This document shows positions 1-7,193 of a stretch of 28,961 bases of DNA, one piece after another. The DNA comes from DATFYI01 sp035315125. GTDB lineage: Bacteria; Chloroflexota; Anaerolineae; Anaerolineales; Anaerolineaceae. The stretch spans positions 1 through 28,961 of the forward strand of contig DATFYI010000029.1 in assembly GCA_035315125.1 (NCBI GenBank), given 5' to 3'. The notes below the pieces were generated by a model. That model saw nothing but the letters and a program-made list of their open reading frames with translations. It searched no databases and was not told the DNA's origin. The position numbers and the translations under genes are program-made. How positions within the stretch are numbered: the stretch's first letter is position 1; each line of letters opens with the position of its first letter.

Positions 1-306
1 TCGGCCGCTGTCATGGCAATTTCCCGTGCCATTGAAAACGGCTTCTCCTTGGTACGCCCGACCGGCAACGGCACAACGCTGGTGACCGATTACCAGGGTC
101 GCATCCTTGCCAGCCAAGATTACATGACCAACACCAGCGGCATCCTGCTGACCAGCGTTCCAATGCATGGCTTTACTACCATCTACAGCCACATCGGCGA
201 CCTGCTTGCCTACCTGTGTGGCATTGGGCTGGTTCTTCTAACCATTTTAGCCTTTCTGCGCCAGGCTCAACCTCTCCAGGTCACCCATCCTCAGGCTTTT
301 TTGTGA
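1..306 (+). CDS. lnt: C-terminal end of apolipoprotein N-acyltransferase-like (nitrilase-fold) protein, partial
   Basis: The reading frame is open from base 1 and ends at TGA 304-306, so the gene starts outside the window and only about 101 residues are visible. The visible part carries the end of a carbon-nitrogen hydrolase domain: RAIENGFSLVRPTGNGTTLV, then a DYQGRILA turn, which is the usual layout near the end of Lnt (RALE-GRP-RATNNG-D-GRI). A hydrophobic segment follows (around DLLAYLCGIGLVLLTILAFL), matching the last membrane helix of Lnt. Lnt adds the third acyl chain to lipoproteins at the outer face of the inner membrane. The catalytic Glu-Lys-Cys residues lie upstream and cannot be checked, so a membrane-anchored nitrilase relative is also possible. 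Confidence 0.7.
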   Translation, partial: SAAVMAISRAIENGFSLVRPTGNGTTLVTDYQGRILASQDYMTNTSGILLTSVPMHGFTTIYSHIGDLLAYLCGIGLVLLTILAFLRQAQPLQVTHPQAFL

Positions 307-372
307 GATTTCGTTTCATTTTGTATCGATGGTAAATTTCAATGGAATTAGTTAATAAAATTCGTGCTAATA

Positions 373-378
373 TATAAT
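373..378 (+). promoter_or_regulatory. Candidate -10 box for the orphan small gene
   Basis: TATAAT at 373-378 is a perfect -10 hexamer in an AT-rich gap after the upstream gene. No convincing -35 lies 16-18 bases upstream. Transcription would start near 385 and give a leader of about 135 bases that contains the foldable region 402-469. Confidence 0.4.
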
Positions 379-401
379 CACCATTAATATTTTCTGTTGG
401 G

Positions 402-469
402 AATTGGTTTCCTTGGTTAAATTACCAAAACGTTATCAAGTGAAACAACTTGCAAAGTGTAAACCAATT
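402..469 (+). promoter_or_regulatory. Foldable 5' leader, potential three-way junction
   Basis: A 9-bp inverted repeat (AATTGGTTT 402-410 with AAACCAATT 461-469) encloses two smaller perfect hairpins: TTGGT 413-417 with ACCAA 424-428 (6-base loop), and CAAGT 437-441 with ACTTG 448-452 (6-base loop). All three stems can form together as a three-way junction. The element lies between a TATAAT box and the ribosome binding site of the 80-residue gene. It matches no riboswitch class I know, and the stems are AT-rich, so chance folding is not excluded. Confidence 0.4.
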
Positions 470-519
470 GAAATTTGCAAGAAAAGTAAGAACTGGTTCA
501 TTTGAAAGGAGATTGTTCT

Positions 520-762
520 ATGACCACACATGTTCCGTACGAAGTCGCTATTGATCCATTGGTATTTATAATACCATCCGATAAACTACAATATTTATGG
601 GAATATCTTCACCCCCATACGCCCTTAGTAGAAGCAATTAATAAAGTCGTTGGCACAATGACGGCTGCAGAAAAAGAGACAGTGGTGGCCCGCGCGAAAA
701 TCATGATTGAATACAGCAACGCCGTCCAGGAAGCTGTTGCCAAATCTAAAGCCGCTAAGTAG
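520..762 (+). CDS. Orphan small protein, 80 residues, unknown function
   Basis: I do not recognise a family. The start is the ATG at 520, preceded by AAAGGAG (505-511) at 8 bases; an in-frame TTG at 502 overlaps that ribosome binding site and is rejected. The product is soluble-looking, with no signal peptide or membrane helix. It has a hydrophobic N-terminal half with aromatic residues (LQYLWEYLHP) and a predicted amphipathic helical C-terminal half (MTAAEKETVVARAKIMIEYS) ending in a Lys/Ala-rich tail. It stands alone, with a possible structured leader upstream (402-469) and a 12-bp hairpin downstream (814-847), which suggests a monocistronic, separately regulated gene. Confidence 0.7.
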   Translation: MTTHVPYEVAIDPLVFIIPSDKLQYLWEYLHPHTPLVEAINKVVGTMTAAEKETVVARAKIMIEYSNAVQEAVAKSKAAK

Positions 763-813
763 CCTGCATTAATCCATAAAAGTCGGATTAATTCTGCCAT
801 CAGCACCTGTATA

Positions 814-847
814 AAGGGTAGTATCTCTAACTTCTGATACTACCCTT
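814..847 (+). terminator. 12-bp perfect hairpin after the orphan small gene
   Basis: AAGGGTAGTATC (814-825) pairs perfectly with GATACTACCCTT (836-847) around a 10-base loop, about 50 bases after the stop codon at 762. There is no U-tract of note on the plus strand (GTAAGATTTC follows), so it may protect the 3' end of the RNA or terminate weakly. Confidence 0.5.
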
Positions 848-924
848 GTAAGATTTCTCGGATGAAAAAGTCGAGCGAATCGGTTCGGTGGCTAAAACGC
901 GGCTAAAGTTATAATTTATCTTCG

Positions 925-957
925 CCGCTGGTCAGCGGTTGGGATTTCCTTTTTTTT
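925..957 (+). terminator. Short GC hairpin followed by T8, possible attenuator
   Basis: CCGCT (925-929) pairs with AGCGG (934-938) over a GGTC loop, and eight T residues lie at 950-957. The gap of 11 bases between stem and T-tract is longer than in standard intrinsic terminators. An upstream GCGGC (899-903) can pair instead with GCCGC (924-928), so two mutually exclusive stems are possible. Confidence 0.3.
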
Positions 958-996
958 ACAATATTGCTTGACAATATAGAACATTAGTACTATTCT

Positions 997-1050
997 AATC
1001 AGGTCAACAATCACCCATTGGATAGGTTGTTGGCCTGATTTTGCCTTTTT
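997..1050 (+). terminator. Strong rho-independent terminator-like hairpin
   Basis: AATCAGGTCAACAA (997-1010) pairs with TTGTTGGCCTGATT (1027-1040), 14 bp with one G-T pair, around a 16-base loop. The T-rich tail TTTTGCCTTTTT (1039-1050) follows. It points along the plus strand, yet the nearest upstream gene ends at 762, which implies a transcript extending or starting in the gap. Confidence 0.6.
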
Positions 1051-1269
1051 ATACAGATGATTGCCGTTCAATTCAATGTACATTTCAATATTTCGTGTGT
1101 TTCGTATTTGTGCCAGTTCGTTCAGCGTGTCGTTCGTGTTGAGACGTTTTTTGTTATTCCATGCATAAACTCGTTCATTAACAAAAACTAAGTTTATCCT
1201 CGTCGATTTGAACCGATTTGTTTTTTAATTCAAATACAAATCCTTTAACAGGTAATACTCATAATAATA

Positions 1270-1278
1270 TGCTACAAT
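1270..1278 (+). promoter_or_regulatory. Extended -10 promoter of the first ABC operon
   Basis: TGC-TACAAT (TG at 1270-1271, hexamer 1273-1278) is an extended -10 element. It ends only 8 bases before the ATG at 1287, and no Shine-Dalgarno is present, so the mRNA would be leaderless or nearly so. TTAACA at 1245-1250 is a weak -35 at too long a spacing (22 bases). Confidence 0.45.
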
Positions 1279-1286
1279 TTTGACCC

Positions 1287-2276
1287 ATGATCGATACAAT
1301 ACAGGTCGACCATCTCACCAAAACTTACCAGGTCTCCGAGCGCGAAGGAGGCTTCGCTGCGGCCGTGGGCGGCTTTTTCCATCGCAAATTCAAAGACGTC
1401 CAGGCCGTCCAACAGGTTTCATTCAATATTGAGGCCGGCGAAGTGGTCGGTTTCCTCGGGCCCAACGGCGCCGGCAAAACCACCACCCTCAAGATGCTCT
1501 CCGGTCTGCTTCATCCTACTTCGGGTAAAGCCCGCGTGCTCGATTTTACCCCCTGGGAGCGCAAAGGGCATTTCCTCCAATCTATGACCCTGGTTATGGG
1601 TCAACGCAGCCGCCTTTCCTGGGATATTCCCGCGGCCGACTCCTTCTTACTCAACCAGGCCATCTATCGCATCTCGGATGCAGATTATCGCCGTTCTCTC
1701 GATGAGCTGGATGAGATGCTCGAGCTTGGCCCAATCCTCAAAAAGCCGGTTCGCAATCTTTCACTGGGTGAACGCATGAAAGTTGAGCTGGCTGCTGGCT
1801 TGCTCCACCGCCCGAAGGTGCTCTTTCTCGACGAACCTACCATTGGCCTCGATATCACCGCCCAGGTACACATACGTGATTTCCTGCGTGAATACAATCG
1901 CCGCACCGGCGCCACCATTTTGCTTACCAGCCACTACATGGCCGATGTGACTGCACTGTGTGAACGCATCATCATCATCCACCATGGCCGCCTCAAATAT
2001 GATGGCAGCATCGTCGACCTGTCCAGGCGTATCGCTCCTTTCAAGCTGATCGGTGTGGCTCTTGGCGACCCCTGTCCGTGCGATCTCAGCCGCTACGGCA
2101 CACCCGTCACCGGGGATCGCGACCAGGACAGCGATGGATATAAGCAATATGTACAAGTCTCCGCTAATGATGTCGCCGCCATCACCGCTCGCATGTTAGC
2201 TGATCTGCCCATCCATGATCTGACCATTGAAGATCCGCCCATCGAGAGCGTAATCGAGCGGGCTTTTCAGGAATAA
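1287..2276 (+). CDS. ABC-2 type exporter, ATP-binding protein
   Basis: This 329-residue protein is the energising subunit of an ABC-2 exporter. It has Walker A GPNGAGKTT (58-66), a Q-loop (MGQRSRL, Q106), signature LSLGE (158-162), Walker B VLFLDEP (178-184) and the switch His216 in TSHYM. Its long N-terminal stretch before Walker A (about 57 residues, with an insertion near 20-40) and a C-terminal extension of roughly 90 residues fit the subfamily that pairs with the COG4587/COG3694 permeases, which follow directly (4 bases to the next start). The substrate is unknown; relatives are loosely linked to drug or lipid export. No ribosome binding site precedes the ATG, consistent with the -10 box 8 bases upstream. 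Confidence 0.9.
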   Translation: MIDTIQVDHLTKTYQVSEREGGFAAAVGGFFHRKFKDVQAVQQVSFNIEAGEVVGFLGPNGAGKTTTLKMLSGLLHPTSGKARVLDFTPWERKGHFLQSMTLVMGQRSRLSWDIPAADSFLLNQAIYRISDADYRRSLDELDEMLELGPILKKPVRNLSLGERMKVELAAGLLHRPKVLFLDEPTIGLDITAQVHIRDFLREYNRRTGATILLTSHYMADVTALCERIIIIHHGRLKYDGSIVDLSRRIAPFKLIGVALGDPCPCDLSRYGTPVTGDRDQDSDGYKQYVQVSANDVAAITARMLADLPIHDLTIEDPPIESVIERAFQE

Positions 2277-2280
2277 AGCT

Positions 2281-3078
2281 ATGCTTAATATTTACCGGCA
2301 TTTCTGGCAGGTTACCTGGGCTGAACAATGGCAATACCGCGCCAACCTGCTCATGTATCTGCTTTACTGGCTGGTGTCGCCCATTGTCTACCTTTCCATC
2401 TGGGTTACCATCGCCAACGCCCAGGGCAGCGTCAACGGGCTGACTGCCAACGACTTTATCACCTATTACCTGACGCTGCTGATCGTAGACCAGTTCACCA
2501 GCGAAATTACCATCCATACCCTGGCTTACAAAATTCAGGATGGCACCTTCTCAGGCGATCTTTTACGCCCGGTACATCCCATTTTGACCGGTTCGCTTGT
2601 TTACAATCTGGCCTTCAAGGTGCTCAATCTGATTGGCTTCGTCCCCATCTGGATCTTGCTGTTCGTGCTCTTCCACCCAAATTACAGTAGCGTCACACTC
2701 AACTCGGTCCTCCTATGTCTCCCCGCTGTTGCGCTCGGTTTTGCACTGGATTTCCTGTTCGGAGCGATCATTACCTGCATGGCCTTTTGGACCACCCGGG
2801 TCTATTCCATCTCTCAATTTTTCAATCTGCTGGTTATGATGCTTGCCGGCCAGCTAGTGCCCCTCCAGCTCATGCCAACAGCCGTCCAGCAAATTGCCAA
2901 CCTTTTACCTTTCCAGATGTTCACCTTTGTTCCGGTCGAGATAGGCCTCAATCGTCTACCACTGGCGGATATGCTGCGGGATTATACCGCCGGCCTGGTC
3001 TGGCTGCTCATTTTATACGTCCTTTTCCAATGGGTTTGGCGCGAAGGCATCAAGCGTTTCTCGTCTGTGGGAGCTTGA
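2281..3078 (+). CDS. ABC-2 type exporter permease (first of pair)
   Basis: This 265-residue integral membrane protein has about six predicted helices and the length and spacing of the ABC2_membrane_6 family (COG4587 type). N-terminal motifs include YRHFWQVTWAEQWQYRANLL, with an amphipathic lead-in before the first helix. It begins 4 bases after the ATPase stop with no clear ribosome binding site, so translation is probably coupled. With the next gene it would form the heterodimeric membrane channel. Substrate unknown. Confidence 0.85.
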   Translation: MLNIYRHFWQVTWAEQWQYRANLLMYLLYWLVSPIVYLSIWVTIANAQGSVNGLTANDFITYYLTLLIVDQFTSEITIHTLAYKIQDGTFSGDLLRPVHPILTGSLVYNLAFKVLNLIGFVPIWILLFVLFHPNYSSVTLNSVLLCLPAVALGFALDFLFGAIITCMAFWTTRVYSISQFFNLLVMMLAGQLVPLQLMPTAVQQIANLLPFQMFTFVPVEIGLNRLPLADMLRDYTAGLVWLLILYVLFQWVWREGIKRFSSVGA

Positions 3079-3081
3079 GAC

Positions 3082-3867
3082 ATGCATACCCTGCGCTTGC
3101 TTTACGCCTTTTTTAAGGTCAATCTTCAGATGACCCTGGCTTATCGTGTGGATACGCTTGTCAACCTGCTGCTGGAAATATTTACACTGGCCTGGGAGTT
3201 ACTCAGCCTTTTCATTATCTTCAGCAACACTTCCTTATTGGGCGGCTGGAACCTGGGCGAGCTGCTGGCGTTGTTGGGCGTCTTCCATCTGGTCAATGCC
3301 CTCATGAATATCCTGATCTGGCCCAACACGGAGGCCTTCAATACCGCAGTTCGCGATGGCACGCTTGATTACACCTTGCTCAAACCCGCCGATAGCATGT
3401 TTCTGGTCACGTTCTCGCGCATGGTCATCTGGCGTGTCTGGGACCTGGCGTTGGGCGCTGTGCTGATCATCATTGGCGTGCATAATAGTGGGTTGACCAC
3501 CACCCTGCCGCAATTAATTAGCTTCCTACTGCTGACAGTCACCGGTTCGCTCATCCTTTACAGCCTCTGGATTGTTCTAATCGCTGCCACTTTCTGGTTC
3601 ACCAAGTTTGATAACAACGTCACCATTCTCCAAGCGCTGCTAGATACCGGTCGTTATCCCTCCAGCATTTATCCATACTGGCTGCGCCTGCTAATTACCT
3701 ATTTCATTCCAATTGCTGTTGCCACCACCATCCCGGTGCAGGCATTACGCGGCGAGCTAACGGCCGTTCAAGTTCTGCTCTTCTTAGGGATCAGCGCAGC
3801 CTCCTTTTTCATCGCCTCCCGCATTTGGCAAGCCGGGATCAAGAAATATTCGGGCGCTTCAAGCTAA
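3082..3867 (+). CDS. ABC-2 type exporter permease (second of pair)
   Basis: This 261-residue membrane protein has about six predicted helices and belongs to the companion permease group (COG3694 type). It shares the cytoplasmic DGTLDYTLLKP stretch, which corresponds to DGTFSGDLLRP in the preceding permease and supports their paralogy. The start follows GGGAG (3069-3073) at 8 bases, 3 bases after the previous stop. It is the last gene of the three-gene operon; no clear terminator follows. Confidence 0.85.
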   Translation: MHTLRLLYAFFKVNLQMTLAYRVDTLVNLLLEIFTLAWELLSLFIIFSNTSLLGGWNLGELLALLGVFHLVNALMNILIWPNTEAFNTAVRDGTLDYTLLKPADSMFLVTFSRMVIWRVWDLALGAVLIIIGVHNSGLTTTLPQLISFLLLTVTGSLILYSLWIVLIAATFWFTKFDNNVTILQALLDTGRYPSSIYPYWLRLLITYFIPIAVATTIPVQALRGELTAVQVLLFLGISAASFFIASRIWQAGIKKYSGASS

Positions 3868-3996
3868 AGCCATTTGAGCTGTAGGGCACTCAACTTGTTT
3901 GCCGGCATAGGTCTTGATAAATTCGCAGATTTCAGTCATAGCCCGATTGGCTTCCGGGTAAAGTGGTGCAAAAAGTGGATAACATTTGCCGCAAAA
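3859..3996 (-). pseudogene. Possible remnant of a coding region, minus strand
   Basis: Between two in-frame stops (TGA at 3999-3997 and TGA at 3861-3859) the minus strand is open for about 45 codons. The translation is protein-like rather than low-complexity, including CYPLFAPLYPEANRAMTEIC followed by EFIKTYAGKQVECP. It overlaps the last 9 bases of the permease gene. There is no start codon with a ribosome binding site at its beginning, so if real it is the 3' end of a decayed gene. I do not recognise the family; it could be a chance frame. Confidence 0.2.
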
Positions 3997-4059
3997 TCAA
4001 TAAAGCCGGCTCACAGCACAAAGTCTCTATTTGATCGAGTTTCTTAAGGAGAAAAAGAA

Positions 4060-5751
4060 ATGAATAAAGTCTGGTGGAAAGAAAGTGTTGTATATCAGAT
4101 TTATCCACGCAGTTTTTTTGATAGCGATGCGGATGGCATCGGCGACCTGCGTGGCATTATCCATAAGCTCGATTATCTCAAGGAACTCGGTATCAGTGTC
4201 GTTTGGCTTTGTCCCGTTTATAAGTCGCCCAACGACGATAACGGCTACGATATCAGTGATTATCGCAACATCATGAACGAGTTTGGCACATTGGCGGATT
4301 GGGAAGAGCTGCTCGAGCAGATGCACCAGCGCGGCATCAAGCTGGTCATGGATCTGGTAGTCAATCACACCTCAGATGAACATCCCTGGTTCAAGGCCTC
4401 CCGCAGCTCTAAAGACAATCCCTTCCGGGATTACTATATCTGGCGGCCGCCTCGAGCTGGACGCGAACCCAATAATTGGGCCTCTCATTTCGGCGGCTCA
4501 GCCTGGCAGTTTGATGAAGTCACCGGCGAATATTATCTGCATTTGTTTTCCAGGAAACAACCGGATCTTAATTGGGAAAATCCACAGGTACGCGCCCATA
4601 TCTATGAGATGATGCATTGGTGGTTAAAAAAAGGCATCGATGGTTTCCGCATGGATGTGATTAACATGATTTCAAAAGTTCCAGGGCTGCCCGATGCGCC
4701 AATTCTCACAGACGACCGCTACCAAAACGGTGACCGCTATTTCATCAATGGTCCTCGTTTATTAGAATACCTTGAGGAAATGAAGCAGGAAGTTCTCTCA
4801 AAATACGATATCCTGACGGTTGGTGAAACGCCATCGGTATCCACTCAAGATGCGCTGGCGCTATGCAATGAAAAAAGCGGCGCTTTGAAGATGGTCTTCC
4901 AATTTGAACATATGAGGCTGGATGCCAGCCAACCTGACCGGTCATCCCGGCGCAGCATTAAACCCTGGCAGCTTTTAGATCTCAAGCAAGTCATGACCCG
5001 CTGGCAAAAAGATCTTCAAGACCTGGGTTGGAATAGCATCTATCTGTCCAATCATGATCAACCGCGCGCTGTTTCACGCTTTGGCAATGATGGGCGGTAC
5101 CGGGTCGAGTCTGCCAAGATGCTGGCGACTTTTACCCATATGCTGCAAGGCACGCCATATATTTATCAAGGGGAAGAGATTGGTATGACAAATGTAGCTT
5201 TCGATACTATCTCGGATTATCGTGACATTGAAACACTCAACGTTTACCGGGAGCTCGTCCAGGAAAAAGGGCTTGACCCCGAGTACGTTTTGTCAATCCT
5301 GCACGCCAAGAGCCGTGACAATGCCAGGACCCCTATGCAGTGGGATAGCCTGGAGAATGCCGGATTTACAACCGGCGCTCCCTGGATCAAGTTAAATCCC
5401 AACTATACAGAGATCAACGTCGAGGGTGCCCTGGCCGATCCGAACTCCATTTTCTATTATTATCAAAAACTGATCCAGCTTCGCAAGCACAACCCAATCA
5501 TCGTTTATGGGAGCTATGATTTGATCCTGGCTGATGACCAAGAGATCTACGCCTTCACCCGCACCTTACAGGAAGACCGCCTGCTCATCCTGCTGAATTT
5601 CACCAAAAATACGCCCGTTTTCACGCTTCCGGCTGACATTTCATTCTCTGACAAAGAATTGTTGATCAGTAATTATCCTGTCGATCCTGTCGAAGACATT
5701 CACTCACTCGCCTTGCGCCCTTATGAAGCACGCGTTTACCGGCTGAGCTAA
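4060..5751 (+). CDS. GH13 alpha-glucosidase (oligo-1,6-glucosidase / MalL-like)
   Basis: This 563-residue cytoplasmic enzyme would release glucose from short alpha-glucans such as isomaltose or maltose. Family GH13 signatures are complete: region I DLVVNHTS (98-105), nucleophile Asp199 in DGFRMDV, acid/base Glu256 in TVGETP, and transition-state Asp333 in SNHDQPR. A DSDADGIGD loop (21-29) matches the calcium site. Val200 directly after the nucleophile is the residue found in isomaltase-type and trehalose-6-phosphate hydrolase-type enzymes, where maltases have Thr or Ala; this is family knowledge, not proof. AAGGAG (4046-4051) lies 8 bases before the ATG. The transporter gene follows 7 bases after the stop. 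Confidence 0.92.
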   Translation: MNKVWWKESVVYQIYPRSFFDSDADGIGDLRGIIHKLDYLKELGISVVWLCPVYKSPNDDNGYDISDYRNIMNEFGTLADWEELLEQMHQRGIKLVMDLVVNHTSDEHPWFKASRSSKDNPFRDYYIWRPPRAGREPNNWASHFGGSAWQFDEVTGEYYLHLFSRKQPDLNWENPQVRAHIYEMMHWWLKKGIDGFRMDVINMISKVPGLPDAPILTDDRYQNGDRYFINGPRLLEYLEEMKQEVLSKYDILTVGETPSVSTQDALALCNEKSGALKMVFQFEHMRLDASQPDRSSRRSIKPWQLLDLKQVMTRWQKDLQDLGWNSIYLSNHDQPRAVSRFGNDGRYRVESAKMLATFTHMLQGTPYIYQGEEIGMTNVAFDTISDYRDIETLNVYRELVQEKGLDPEYVLSILHAKSRDNARTPMQWDSLENAGFTTGAPWIKLNPNYTEINVEGALADPNSIFYYYQKLIQLRKHNPIIVYGSYDLILADDQEIYAFTRTLQEDRLLILLNFTKNTPVFTLPADISFSDKELLISNYPVDPVEDIHSLALRPYEARVYRLS

Positions 5752-5758
5752 TCGCCAT

Positions 5759-7021
5759 ATGTACCAAAAACTAAACGGTCTGTGGCATCATGCAGATTTT
5801 TTACGTCTGTGGTCCGGTCAGACTGTCTCGGCCTTTGGCTCTATGGTCGGACGCACTGCCATGAGCTTCACCGCCATTCTATTTCTGCACGCCACTCCCT
5901 TCCAACTGGGTTTGTTAAATGCTGCCGAACTCGCTCCGGGTTTTTTGGTTGGCTTATTTGCCGGGGCCTGGGTAGACCGTTTACGCCGCCGCCCGATGCT
6001 AATTGCAGCAGACCTGGCAAGAGCGCTGGTGCTTTCCTCAATCCCTCTGGCAGCTCTGTTGGGCGTTCTGCACATCGAGCAGCTTTATGCTGTGGCCTTA
6101 TTGGTCAGTATCCTTTCGATCATTTTTAATGTGGCATACCAATCTTATTTACCAGGTCTGATCGATAAAAACAGTATCATGGAAGCCAACAGCAAGCTAA
6201 ACGCCAGCGCGGCCGTTGCGGAAATCAGTGGTTTTAGCATCGGAGGCTGGCTGGTGCAGATCTTCACCGCCCCCTTTGCCATTCTGATCGATGCTATCTC
6301 TTTTCTCGTTTCTGCTATCTCGATAGGCCTCATTCACGCTCGTGAGATCAAACCACCGTCAATAAATTCCAGTAGTTTACGCCAAGAGATTGTCTCTGGG
6401 CTGAAGTTGGTTTTTCAACAGTCGTTGCTGCGAGCGGGAGCTGTGTCAGTACTGCTGCAAAATTTAGCCGGCGGTATATTCGGAGCGCTGGTTGTGCTCT
6501 ACATGAGCCGTGGATTGGGGTTTAGCCCGGGCTTACTGGGGGTTATTTGGGCGGTAGGAGGGCTGAGTTCATTTTTGGGAGCAGCCTTTACCCCGCGCAT
6601 TACCTCTCGCCTGGGTTCAGGCCCGGCAATGCTGCTTGGCCTGGGTGTATACGGAATATCAAGCCTTTTTGTACCATTGGCCAGCGGCGCGACATTTCTA
6701 TCTGTCCTTTTCCTGATCATCCAACAGCTAGGTGATGGTTTTTATATCCTTTATGATATTAACCTGGTCAGTTTGGTGCAGGTACTGGTAGATGAGCGTA
6801 TGTTGGGACGTGTGAATGCCACCATGCAGATCATCGCCATAGGCGCTTCCCTTTTCGGAGCGCTGCTGGGTGGCCTGATAGGCCAGACTATTGGGGTGCG
6901 CCTCTCCTTATTGATCGCAGGCGCTGGAATTTTGCTGGCAGTGCTGGTCTTGGCATTTTCGCCCCTTAGCAAACTCAAAACTGCTCTCGAGCCGGCATCC
7001 GAAGCTAATTTTGCACAATAA
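5759..7021 (+). CDS. MFS transporter, DHA3/EntS-like exporter group
   Basis: This 420-residue protein has twelve predicted helices. The opening FLRLWSGQTVSAFGSMVGR is typical of the MFS_3 group (siderophore or macrolide exporters such as EntS and Mef). The loop between helices 2 and 3 carries a motif-A-like GAWVDRLRRRPMLIAADLAR. The start is 7 bases after the glucosidase stop with no ribosome binding site, so it is probably co-transcribed and coupled. The pairing with a glucosidase would suggest a sugar, but the sequence group suggests efflux of small hydrophobic molecules; the substrate is open. Confidence 0.82.
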   Translation: MYQKLNGLWHHADFLRLWSGQTVSAFGSMVGRTAMSFTAILFLHATPFQLGLLNAAELAPGFLVGLFAGAWVDRLRRRPMLIAADLARALVLSSIPLAALLGVLHIEQLYAVALLVSILSIIFNVAYQSYLPGLIDKNSIMEANSKLNASAAVAEISGFSIGGWLVQIFTAPFAILIDAISFLVSAISIGLIHAREIKPPSINSSSLRQEIVSGLKLVFQQSLLRAGAVSVLLQNLAGGIFGALVVLYMSRGLGFSPGLLGVIWAVGGLSSFLGAAFTPRITSRLGSGPAMLLGLGVYGISSLFVPLASGATFLSVLFLIIQQLGDGFYILYDINLVSLVQVLVDERMLGRVNATMQIIAIGASLFGALLGGLIGQTIGVRLSLLIAGAGILLAVLVLAFSPLSKLKTALEPASEANFAQ

Positions 7022-7089
7022 CAGGCTCACCAAAAATGGCTGCACAACATTAATCTTGAAAGGATAAGTGTTTTATTAACTAATACTGA

Positions 7090-7118
7090 TTGCTTCTAGG
7101 GTTCAGTTATGCTAAACT
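7090..7118 (+). promoter_or_regulatory. Candidate promoter for the zinc-ribbon membrane protein
   Basis: TTGCTT (7090-7095), 17 bases, then TAAACT (7113-7118) with TGC directly before it (extended -10). Start near 7125 would give a leader of about 70 bases containing a small hairpin (CTGCCT 7159-7164 with AGGCAG 7168-7173) and the GGAGGAG ribosome binding site at 7184-7190. Confidence 0.35.
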
Positions 7119-7193
7119 GATATTAATTATCTATTTTATCTTTTATTTTGTGTTATAACTGCCTCCAAGGCAGCCGGCTCAGCGGAGGAGACG

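Larger units (their letters stand above)
763..1286. other. Gene-free interval of about 520 bases with hairpins and short repeats
   Basis: No credible open frame with a ribosome binding site was seen on either strand. The interval holds three hairpins (814-847, 925-938, 997-1040, listed separately), a direct repeat GGCTAAA at 890-896 and 901-907, an ATATTG/CAATAT inverted repeat at 961-977, and a patch at 1092-1137 with TTCGT repeated several times at irregular spacing. It ends at the promoter of the ABC operon. The amount of structure could mean a small RNA or stacked terminators. Confidence 0.5.

Noticed and set aside
1092..1137. Cluster of TTCGT repeats as a possible iteron or array
   Set aside because: Units are five bases with irregular spacing and no consistent longer unit, so neither an origin nor a repeat array is supported.
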